Below are positions 6,677 through 11,731 of a stretch of DNA of 11,731 nt, piece after piece. Positions within the stretch are counted from its first letter, which is position 1, and every line of letters begins with the position of its first letter. Both the position numbers and the translations under genes were made by a program. The DNA is from an uncultured Azospirillum sp. Lineage in GTDB: Bacteria; Pseudomonadota; Alphaproteobacteria; RF32; CAG-239. The stretch lies in contig UQCS01000043.1 of the NCBI GenBank assembly GCA_900539605.1, forward strand, positions 1 through 11,731, read 5' to 3'. Under the pieces are notes generated by a model that made no database searches, was not told where the DNA came from, and saw nothing but the letters and a program-made list of their open reading frames with translations.

Positions 6677-7324
6677 TTACACTTCCTTGTTGGCAAATTC
6701 TTTAAGTGCCAGCTTAATCAACTGACCGACATCGGCATCGGGCTGGTTGCCTGCAGCCAGATGCACCGCATGATAAGCCTCCAACCGCTGGTAACCGAGA
6801 TTCACCAACGCCGAAATGGCATCTTCCGTATTCCGGCCATTATCCTCCGCTGTCATTACCGGGGTTGTACGGCCATCAGCAGTGATTGCTGCTGCCAGTT
6901 CCGCCGTATCGGCACTTTGCGACAACCCGACTGTCTTACCCTTCAATTCACTGACAATCCGCGCTGCCAGTTTAGGTCCGACCCCGCTCGCACGGGTAAA
7001 CGAAGCCTTGTCCTGAGCTGCTACGGCCTGCGCCAGCTGAGCAGGAGACAGAACCGACAAAATACTGAGACATACCCGAGCACCCACGCCCTGTACTTTT
7101 GTCAACGTCAAAAACCACTCTCTTTCCAGTTGATCTGCAAATCCGTACAAACTGATGTTATCTTCCCGCACCACAGTTTCGATCCATAAACAAACTTCAC
7201 CGCCTCGTACCAACTTAGAAAGCGTACGGTTGGATGCAAAAACCAGATACCCGACCCCGTTTACATCAATAATGACGCTGTCTTCTCCGATTGTATCCGC
7301 AATACCGCGCAATTTTGCTATCAT
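6677..7324 (-). CDS. ruvA: Holliday junction DNA-binding protein RuvA
   Basis: RuvA binds four-way junctions and loads RuvB. The 215-aa product begins MIAKLRGIADTIGED with an OB-fold domain (about 1-62, including NGVGYLVFAS). Two helix-hairpin-helix motifs follow, VQGVGARVCLSILS and ASGVGPKLAARIVSELKGK (about 73-130), then a variable linker. The small C-terminal RuvB-contacting domain is at about 160-215 (ALVNLGYQRLEAYHAV). AGGAG (7331-7335) lies 6 bases before the ATG. In relatives ruvA follows ruvC directly; here 2.2 kb of accessory DNA, including an opposing gene, separates them. It must therefore be transcribed from its own promoter (candidate at 7357-7383). Confidence 0.97.
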   Translation of the reverse strand: MIAKLRGIADTIGEDSVIIDVNGVGYLVFASNRTLSKLVRGGEVCLWIETVVREDNISLYGFADQLEREWFLTLTKVQGVGARVCLSILSVLSPAQLAQAVAAQDKASFTRASGVGPKLAARIVSELKGKTVGLSQSADTAELAAAITADGRTTPVMTAEDNGRNTEDAISALVNLGYQRLEAYHAVHLAAGNQPDADVGQLIKLALKEFANKEV

Positions 7325-7330
7325 ATATTA

Positions 7331-7335
7331 CTCCT
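7331..7335 (-). promoter_or_regulatory. ruvA ribosome binding site
   Basis: Read on the minus strand this is AGGAG, 6 bases before the ruvA ATG at 7324. Confidence 0.75.
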
Positions 7336-7356
7336 GTTACCGATTATGGAGACGAG

Positions 7357-7383
7357 ATTATAGGAATTTTACTACGCCTGCAA
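7357..7383 (-). promoter_or_regulatory. Likely ruvAB promoter
   Basis: Read on the minus strand, TTGCAG (7378-7383) and a perfect TATAAT (7357-7362) are separated by 15 bases. Transcription would start near 7350, leaving a leader of about 26 bases before ruvA. The spacer is short and the -35 weak, but the exact -10, its distance to ruvA, and the insertion that cuts ruvA off from ruvC make it credible. Confidence 0.5.
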
Positions 7384-7531
7384 TCCTTTTTTACATTTTA
7401 AGAACATAGGAATTCATCTATGCCGCCCCCTTTTCACCTTTGCGAAATATACCATTTTCCGACACTTACAACTTTTTTGCACGTTTTCAAAATACATACC
7501 ACCTTTCTCCGTATTCCCCCCTTCTTTCCCT

Positions 7532-7700
7532 GTTTCCTCACTCCGACTTTTTTACCCTTATCTCCTCCCTCCCCCGTTTCCTCACTCCGACTTTTTACCC
7601 TTATCTCCTCCCTCCCCCGTTTCCTCCACTCCGATTTTTTTACCCTTATCTCCTCCCTCCCCCGTTTCCTCCACTCCGATTTTTTTACCTTTCCTTCCCC
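7532..7700. repeat. Tandem repeat, 43-45 bp unit, about 3.7 copies
   Basis: The copies span 7532-7575 (44 bp), 7576-7618 (43 bp), 7619-7663 (45 bp) and a partial one from 7664. Each starts GTTTCCTC, continues with ACTCCGA and a T run, and ends in CTCCTCCCTCCCCC. They differ by single bases in the CTC/CTCC step and in the T-run length. These differences break the reading frame between copies, which argues against a coding repeat. Near identity suggests recent slippage or unequal exchange. Confidence 0.92.
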
Positions 7701-7895
7701 TCCAGACTTTTCTCTCTCTGCTGCCGTTATTTCGACTTCTCCCCCGTTTCCTTTCACCCTAGTTCTCCATAGTCTTTCACTTTCCTTTTTTCTAACCTTT
7801 TCCTTTTACACATCTACTCCTATTTCTTCCGGCTTTCTCACTTTTTCCCGCTTCAACTTTTCCTGCTCTCTCCTTTTTTACAATCGCAACTTCCT

Positions 7896-7949
7896 CATAC
7901 TTTTTCTCCCTTCGATTTCTTCCCCTTCTCTTCCTCCTTTTCCGCACCC
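7896..7949. repeat. 54-bp exact direct repeat, copy 1
   Basis: It is identical over 54 bases to 8019-8072, starting CATACTTTTTCTCCC and ending TTTTCCGCACCC. The two copies are offset by 123 bp, with a less similar pyrimidine-rich stretch between them. Confidence 0.93.
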
Positions 7950-8018
7950 CGACTCCCTCATGCTTTCTCTTCACTTCCACTTTTCACATCTTCTTCCTTT
8001 TCCACACTTTAATTTTCC

Positions 8019-8072
8019 CATACTTTTTCTCCCTTCGATTTCTTCCCCTTCTCTTCCTCCTTTTCCGCACCC
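8019..8072. repeat. 54-bp exact direct repeat, copy 2
   Basis: This is the second copy of the element at 7896-7949. Exact identity within otherwise diverged repeats points to a recent duplication of the 123-bp period. Confidence 0.93.
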
Positions 8073-8320
8073 ACTTTTTTCCTGCCACTTTTTCTTCTCT
8101 TTTTCCTGCTTCTGCTGTTTCCTTTCTTGTGTCTTTCCCTTTTCCTCTACTCCAATTTCTCCACACCCTTTATCATTTCCCTCACCCCAACATTTTTGCT
8201 CTTTTCCCATGCTTGCTTCTTCACACCCGCCATCTTTTTTTTATGTTTTTAAAACAGGGGAAGAAATCTGAAAATACAATTTTTTATTGCACAATTAAAA
8301 CTTTTAGTTTAGATTATTTC

Positions 8321-8574
8321 GCGGCACACGAAATGATTTCGTTACCCGCAAGTATCTGAGTGATACCGGGCCTTCAGCAGCTCGTTTCAAACCGGTGTAA
8401 GATATAGCACCGACAATCCGCCGGATTACGGCAGAAATATATCCCCGCATAGTCGGGGAGCCTTAAGTGTATGTTCAGAAATCAGCCTATCGGGATTTTA
8501 AAGACTTAAGGGATCATGTTTGATATGGTTGTTGAACTCCCCGACCACCTTTTTATTTCAGGTGATTTTATTTT
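8321..8574. ncRNA. Candidate structured RNA or structured leader upstream of the XRE gene
   Basis: Seven inverted repeats follow one another. GCGG/CCGC (8321-8324, 8346-8349) encloses ACGAAA/TTTCGT (8328-8333, 8337-8342) with a 3x3 internal loop. Next come GTATC/GATAC (8352-8366), CGGTG/CACCG (8393-8412) and AATCC/GGATT (8415-8427). Then GTCGGGGAG (8452-8460) pairs with CTCCCCGAC (8537-8545). Stacked directly inside it are CCTTAAGT/ACTTAAGG (8461-8468, 8504-8511) and AAATC/GATTT (8479-8483, 8494-8498), plus ATCA/TGAT (8513-8524): a three-way junction. CGGGG at 8454-8458 can instead pair with CCCCG at 8443-8447, giving two exclusive states. A weak hairpin CACCT/AGGTG (8546-8564) followed by a T-rich stretch could terminate on the plus strand. 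The strand is not decided. No known RNA family is recognised. Confidence 0.4.
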
Positions 8575-8588
8575 GAAATATTTTACAT

Positions 8589-8593
8589 AAGGA
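8589..8593 (+). promoter_or_regulatory. Ribosome binding site of the XRE gene
   Basis: AAGGA lies 6 bases before the ATG at 8600 and supports that start. Confidence 0.7.
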
Positions 8594-8599
8594 TATTAA

Positions 8600-8929
8600 A
8601 TGACTGGGCAAACTAAAAATTTTCGCAGTAAAAAACACGATGGTTCGGCCAACCCGATAGATATTTACGTTGGCAGACGTATACACGACCTTCGAACATC
8701 CAAAGGCTGGAGTCAAACCCAGCTGGCATCTTTACTGGGAATTACTTTTCAACAAATCCAAAAATACGAAAAAGGCCTCAACCGTATCTCCGCCAGCCGG
8801 CTCTGGTATACGGCACAGCTGATGGGCGTATCGGTAGACTACTTTTTCAACGGAATCAGCGTCGAACTATGGAAAGAAAGTTTCAAATTGCTGCCGCCGT
8901 TATGGAAAAAACTCGATCTAATCGTCTGA
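8600..8929 (+). CDS. XRE-family helix-turn-helix transcriptional regulator
   Basis: This 109-aa DNA-binding protein has a Cro/C1-type HTH at about residues 21-84. NPIDIYVGRRIHDLRTSKGWSQ is followed by the helix-turn-helix QLASLLGITFQQIQKYEKG and by NRISASRLWYTAQLMGVSVDYFF. The words NPID, TFQQIQKYEKG and RISASRL are typical of a regulator family common in alphaproteobacteria, usually about 130-140 aa; this one has a short C-terminus (ELWKESFKLLPPLWKKLDLIV). It is the only intact plus-strand gene in the window and opposes ruvC and ruvA. The start at 8600 is supported by AAGGA. The inverted-repeat block just upstream may control it, or it may bind there. A 12-bp terminator follows about 120 bases after the stop codon. 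Its target genes are unknown. Confidence 0.92.
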   Translation: MTGQTKNFRSKKHDGSANPIDIYVGRRIHDLRTSKGWSQTQLASLLGITFQQIQKYEKGLNRISASRLWYTAQLMGVSVDYFFNGISVELWKESFKLLPPLWKKLDLIV

Positions 8930-9048
8930 TTTTCATGTATGAATGGCTTTCTTGAATATTTTATATTCACCCCTTTTGGTGATTACCTTGCCGAAAGAAA
9001 CAATAGCGAAAGCTTACCACCTTAAATTGGTAAATTTCTGCTTCCTTA

Positions 9049-9081
9049 ATTGCCGCAACGATTAACGTTGCGGCAATTTTT
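9049..9081 (+). terminator. Intrinsic terminator after the XRE gene
   Basis: A perfect 12-bp stem (9049-9060 with 9066-9077), ATTGCCGCAACG and its complement, has loop ATTAA and is followed by TTTTT. The stretch 8930-9048 before it also holds small hairpins: TCACC/GGTGA (8967-8982), AGC-GAAA-GCT (9005-9014) and TTACCA/TGGTAA (9014-9033). These may belong to the 3' untranslated region. Confidence 0.85.
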
Positions 9082-9514
9082 CTGCCTTTTTTTCATAGGA
9101 ATTGCCGTCTTTAACCGTTTCCTTGCAAACAAATTCCCATATAAACAGAATTTCTGTCTCGTTAATATTTGCATCTTGCTCTCGATAACCGAGTCCACTG
9201 CTTCGCAACCTGGTTGCTACTGCATATGAACGACACTCCAGCATCAATCGCTTCTCCCCTGCCGTTCCCCCTAATTTAAAATGCTCTGCTTTCATTTTAT
9301 GCAGCGAACACAATATAGATCATTGCCCCGTCTCTCTTGTGTTCCGCCTGCCGGCCACTCCAACAGACGCACCGTGTTCTTCGATGTTTCTAAAGTTTTT
9401 GCTTTCGCTCTCGACGCCAAACAAGACTTCCGAAAAACAAAACACCCTTACTTTTGGTCCTATCCTCAAGACACCCGCTTGCATTTTTTGCCTATGCAAT
9501 CCGTTTTTTTGCTC
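9082..9514. other. Unassigned 430-bp stretch downstream of ruvC
   Basis: No convincing gene is present. On the minus strand, short open frames follow one another in different frames: 54 codons from an ATG at about 9477, then 83 codons at 9062-9313. The latter (MCSLHKMKAEHFKLGGTAGE and on) has no ribosome site and ends inside the terminator loop at 9061-9065, which makes it doubtful. The base composition is purine-rich on the minus strand (T- and C-rich on plus) but less extreme than the 7495-8235 tract. It could be decayed coding DNA or part of a dispersed repeat. No terminator is seen directly behind ruvC. Confidence 0.5.
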
Positions 9515-10018
9515 TTACTTATGAGCATTCATTTCCGAAATGATGTTTTTCATTCCTCTGTTATTAAAATGGCAAATTGCAATGGCCAACGCATCGGATG
9601 AGTCGTTATTCTTCGGACGACAGCCCGGCAACAAAATCTTAACCATCGTTTCTACCTGATTTTTAGCGGCTTTTCCAACCCCGACCACGGCTTTTTTAAT
9701 CTTGTTTGGTTCATATTCGGTTACCGTAATCCCAAACAGCGACGGTGCCAAAATCACGACTCCCCTCGCCATCCCAAGCTTAATTGTCGACGTCGGATTA
9801 TCGTTCAAAAACACTTGCTCGATAGCTGCTTCATCGGGACGATAAAGCGCCAGCACTTCGTTCAGAGTATTGTGGATAACTGCCAACCGATCGGCAATAC
9901 TCATCTTGGCGTCGGTCTTAATAAAGCCGTCAGCCACATACCGCATCCGGTTGCTTTCCACTTCAATAATCCCCCAGCCAGTTGAAGAGAGGCTCGGATC
10001 CAAACCTAAAATTCGCAT
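9515..10018 (-). CDS. ruvC: Crossover junction endodeoxyribonuclease RuvC
   Basis: RuvC is the dimeric Holliday junction resolvase that cuts symmetrically after RuvAB branch migration. The 167-aa product has the RNase H-like fold with all four metal-binding acids: D7 (MRILGLDPSLSSTGWG), E67 (AAIEQVF), and D139 and D142 (NNDSSDALAIAICH). The NPTSTIKLGMARGV and KKAVVGVGKAAKNQV blocks are also typical. Length is normal. Only a weak GGAA precedes the ATG. yebC upstream ends in a terminator at 10055-10082, so ruvC probably has its own weak promoter in the roughly 40 bases between, although I see no clear one. Downstream it is separated from ruvA by 2.2 kb. Confidence 0.97.
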   Translation of the reverse strand: MRILGLDPSLSSTGWGIIEVESNRMRYVADGFIKTDAKMSIADRLAVIHNTLNEVLALYRPDEAAIEQVFLNDNPTSTIKLGMARGVVILAPSLFGITVTEYEPNKIKKAVVGVGKAAKNQVETMVKILLPGCRPKNNDSSDALAIAICHFNNRGMKNIISEMNAHK

Positions 10019-10054
10019 ATTGTTTTCCGCATATTCAATAACCGTTTTATACTT

Positions 10055-10082
10055 TAAAAAACAAGAGGGGCGTTACCGCCCC
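10055..10082 (-). terminator. Intrinsic terminator after yebC
   Basis: Read on the minus strand, GGGGCG and CGCCCC (10077-10082 and 10067-10072) pair across a 4-nt loop (GTAA). They are followed by TCTTGTTTTTT. It lies 13 bases past the yebC stop codon and separates yebC from ruvC. Confidence 0.85.
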
Positions 10083-10095
10083 CTGTCTTATTTGA

Positions 10096-10848
10096 CTAAG
10101 CTTCAAGCGCCTTCATCACCGTTTCCGAAAACTCGGCATTGTGATAAACCTGCTGAACATCGTCATCATCCTCAAGCGCTTCCAAAAAGTCCATCAGCTT
10201 TTGAGCCGTTTCAACATCATCAATGTCGGTTTTAACGACCGGTTTCCAGTCAAGCCGCGATGCCGAAGGCGTACCGAACTTCGCTTCCAACGCTTCGGTT
10301 ACGGTCCCCAAATCATCCGGAATGGTTTCAATTTCATGAAACTCTTCATCCGAGGTCACATCATTGGCTCCCGCTTCCAACGCACTTTCAAACATCGTAT
10401 CGGCATCAGCCACTGCCGCCGGATACTTAATGTAACCAATTCTCTCAAAATTAAACGCCACCGATCCGGTTTCGCCCAAAACGCCGCCGCGCTTGCCAAA
10501 CACGGTCCGAACGTTGCCGGCCGTACGGTTACGGTTATCCGTCAGAGCCTCGACAATAACAGCTACTTTTCCGGGACCAAAACCTTCATAACGCATGCTT
10601 ACATAATCATCGCCGCCGGCCGTCTGAGTTGCTTTGGCAATGGCACGTTCAATATTATCTTTCGGCATGCTTTCGGCACGGGCAGCCTGAATAGCAAGAC
10701 GCAAACGCGGATTTTTATCCGGTTCGGGCAATCCGCTTTTGGCTGCAATGGTAATATCACGGGCAAGTTTGGCAAAAACTTTGGCTTTTTTGGCATCCTG
10801 AGCCCCTTTGCGATACATAATATTTTTAAACTGGGAATGTCCAGACAT
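10096..10848 (-). CDS. yebC: YebC/PmpR-family protein (TACO1 family)
   Basis: This 250-aa member of the YebC family has been described as a transcriptional regulator and, more recently, linked to translation of proline-rich or otherwise difficult stretches. The start MSGHSQFKNIMYRKGAQDAKKAKVFAKL is the family hallmark. AKSGLPEPDKNPRLRLAI and an acidic middle domain (YEGFGPGKVAVIVEALTDNRNRTAGNVR, then GSVAFNFERIGYI) follow. The end is rich in acids (EALEDDDDVQQVYHN). AGGAG at 10857-10861 lies 8 bases before the ATG. It sits 33 bases after the upstream lipoprotein gene and is closed by an intrinsic terminator. Adjacency to ruvC is classic. The proline-rich TolA encoded nearby is a conceivable client, which is inference only. 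Confidence 0.97.
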   Translation of the reverse strand: MSGHSQFKNIMYRKGAQDAKKAKVFAKLARDITIAAKSGLPEPDKNPRLRLAIQAARAESMPKDNIERAIAKATQTAGGDDYVSMRYEGFGPGKVAVIVEALTDNRNRTAGNVRTVFGKRGGVLGETGSVAFNFERIGYIKYPAAVADADTMFESALEAGANDVTSDEEFHEIETIPDDLGTVTEALEAKFGTPSASRLDWKPVVKTDIDDVETAQKLMDFLEALEDDDDVQQVYHNAEFSETVMKALEA

Positions 10849-10856
10849 TGTAAAAT

Positions 10857-10861
10857 CTCCT
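10857..10861 (-). promoter_or_regulatory. yebC ribosome binding site
   Basis: Read on the minus strand this is AGGAG, 8 bases before the yebC ATG at 10848. Confidence 0.7.
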
Positions 10862-10881
10862 ACAATATTTTCTTATTTTCG

Positions 10882-11655
10882 TTAATCAACTACAATCATA
10901 TATTCAATCTTGGCGTCATTAGCCTCAAATACTCTGATTTTTATGCCGCGGATCTCAATTTCTCCGGGACGGTTGGGATAATTATAGTTAACAAATTCGC
11001 CCGACTGCCCGTTGGTCTGATCATATTCCATCACGGTGAAAACAATGCGGTTCAGTTTCACTCCGGCATATTTGATCTCAAACCCCCACGACATTTCGCT
11101 TTGGACGATTTTGCTGGTTGTCACCGGCTCAAAGCGAAAATTCTCAGGCGTAACCTGATACTTGGTGTCCAACAGCTTAAGCTTATCGCTACGGATAATT
11201 CCGACCCGGTTCAGAGGTTTGCCGTCATTGGCAACCAGAAACACGTCTTTGCCGTCCGGATTAGGAACCAGCGCATAGGCCACGTCATCAATTTCAACCC
11301 GGCCGATCACGTCGTATTTTTTCTTGGCTTCAATCAAAATCGGACTCAGACCGGAAACAAACGACGCGTCTTTCGGCGCCACAATTGATTCCTGAGTATA
11401 ATAGTTTCGGGTATACGACTTGGTATCGGCAATAGAATAACCTTTATAAGCGGTCAACATCTTATTCGGCGCAAAGTTTGAATCGGTCACGGTTTCCGTT
11501 TTAATCAACCGCGGGCCGTCCTCGTCAAGATAATCAATATCATAGCTGCTCAAACCGGCCACAAAACTGTCGCGTTCGGGCCAGAAAGAAATGTTGCCGG
11601 CATAAATACAGCCGCTCAAGCTCAATACCAATCCTAATACTTTTAGTGTTTTCAT
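10882..11655 (-). CDS. Predicted lipoprotein of unknown function
   Basis: The 257-aa product starts with a lipoprotein signal: MKTLK, a hydrophobic core, and the lipobox LSGC with C16 as the lipidated residue. The mature part is mostly beta-type and hydrophilic (GRVEIDDVAYALVPNPDGKDVFLVANDGKPLNRVG, WGFEIKYAGVKLNRIVFTVMEYD, IEIRGIKIRVFEANDAKIEY). No enzyme motif or known family is recognised. A repeated theme is strand pairs joined by NPDGK- or NDGK-like turns, as in periplasmic beta-sandwich or sheet domains. It is followed after 33 bases by yebC and probably shares its transcript. Only a weak AAAGAG precedes the ATG. It could be an outer-membrane lipoprotein. The gene call is firm, but no function can be given. 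Confidence 0.85.
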   Translation of the reverse strand: MKTLKVLGLVLSLSGCIYAGNISFWPERDSFVAGLSSYDIDYLDEDGPRLIKTETVTDSNFAPNKMLTAYKGYSIADTKSYTRNYYTQESIVAPKDASFVSGLSPILIEAKKKYDVIGRVEIDDVAYALVPNPDGKDVFLVANDGKPLNRVGIIRSDKLKLLDTKYQVTPENFRFEPVTTSKIVQSEMSWGFEIKYAGVKLNRIVFTVMEYDQTNGQSGEFVNYNYPNRPGEIEIRGIKIRVFEANDAKIEYMIVVD

Positions 11656-11722
11656 CCTGTTTTTCTCTTTAAAAAATTTTGATAATTTTTAATCTTTTTG
11701 TAGATTTCTACCATCTATCCAT

Positions 11723-11728
11723 ATTATA
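11723..11728 (-). promoter_or_regulatory. Possible -10 box of the lipoprotein-yebC unit
   Basis: Read on the minus strand this is a perfect TATAAT about 68 bases before the ATG at 11655. Its -35 would lie outside the window, so it cannot be confirmed. Confidence 0.35.
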
Positions 11729-11731
11729 GCT

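Larger units (their letters stand above)
7495..8235. repeat. Long polypyrimidine (plus) / polypurine (minus) tract of degenerate repeats
   Basis: About 740 bp are almost purely C and T on the plus strand: only 7 of 60 bases at 7561-7620 and 8 of 60 at 7921-7980 are purines. A weaker bias begins near 7425. A degenerate unit recurs throughout, roughly TTTYCYKCACYCCRAYTTTT, with clear copies around 7533, 7577, 7620 and 7665 and decayed ones near 7940, 8062, 8140 and 8178. Two younger duplications are described separately. Long open frames cross it only because pyrimidine-only DNA cannot spell stop codons, so I do not call a gene. A read-through transcript from ruvC would be GA-rich. The block could form triplex DNA or G-quadruplexes on the minus strand. 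Its function is unknown. Confidence 0.9.

Noticed and set aside
6038..7189. 383-codon plus-strand open frame opposite ruvB and ruvA
   Set aside because: It is a shadow of two conserved genes; the translation is rich in Arg, Gln and Phe, as expected from antisense of biased codons.
7532..7700. CRISPR array
   Set aside because: The 43-45 bp units abut directly with no unique spacers, and no cas genes are in the window.
7434..8210. Several minus-strand Lys/Arg/Gly/Glu-rich open frames in the repeat tract
   Set aside because: They are the purine-rich complement of the same tract, in different frames and broken by stops. No start signals or domain patterns are seen.
7420..8271. 283-codon plus-strand open frame rich in Ser, Pro, Phe and Leu
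   Set aside because: Pyrimidine-only DNA cannot spell TAA, TAG or TGA, so a long open frame is expected by chance. There is no ribosome site, and the tandem units change frame by single bases.
9062..9313. 83-codon minus-strand open frame as a real gene
   Set aside because: It has no ribosome site and its stop codon sits in the loop of the XRE terminator. It is kept only as part of the unassigned stretch.
10141..11388. 415-codon plus-strand open frame opposite yebC and the lipoprotein gene
   Set aside because: It runs antisense across two well-supported genes and their intergenic region, with atypical composition and no ribosome site.

Overview
The window looks like a chromosomal stretch of a moderately AT-rich alphaproteobacterium, possibly an uncultured host-associated lineage. 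The best evidence is the gene order, read on the minus strand from right to left: yebC, ruvC, ruvA, ruvB, ybgC, tolQ, tolR, tolA. This DNA-repair plus cell-envelope block is a familiar alphaproteobacterial arrangement. The HTH protein at 8600-8929 also belongs to a family common in that class. The species cannot be named from the sequence alone.

Right end (10055-11731, minus): a predicted lipoprotein of unknown function and yebC form one unit, closed by an intrinsic terminator. ruvC (9515-10018) follows. The usual step from ruvC to ruvA is then interrupted by about 2.2 kb of accessory DNA (7325-9514). It holds (a) an unassigned stretch next to ruvC, (b) a plus-strand XRE-type regulator gene, (c) a block of nested inverted repeats just upstream of that gene that looks like a structured RNA or leader, and (d) about 740 bp of almost pure pyrimidine on the plus strand, built from decayed and recent tandem repeats.

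Middle (4568-7383, minus): ruvA and ruvB are tightly linked behind a likely promoter of their own, and ybgC follows with a strong ribosome binding site. An uncharacterised 114-aa gene then has its own near-consensus promoter. Between it and tolQ lies a plus-strand secreted or membrane protein gene with a near-consensus promoter. Its reading frame is broken twice by compensating shifts. The two convergent genes share a 16-bp bidirectional terminator.

Left end (109-3793, minus): tolQ-tolR-tolA, a six-helix membrane protein, and a membrane-anchored protein with a degenerate L,D-transpeptidase-like domain form one compact operon with overlapping or nearly touching genes. It ends at a 12-bp terminator hairpin. 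tolB and pal, which often follow tolA, are not here. The two membrane proteins take that position, so they may serve the Tol envelope system.

The most interesting parts are the inverted-repeat block at 8321-8574, the polypurine/polypyrimidine repeat tract at 7495-8235, the two uncharacterised members of the tol operon, and the twice-shifted gene at 3977-4567. No complete, recognisable new defence or mobile system is visible.
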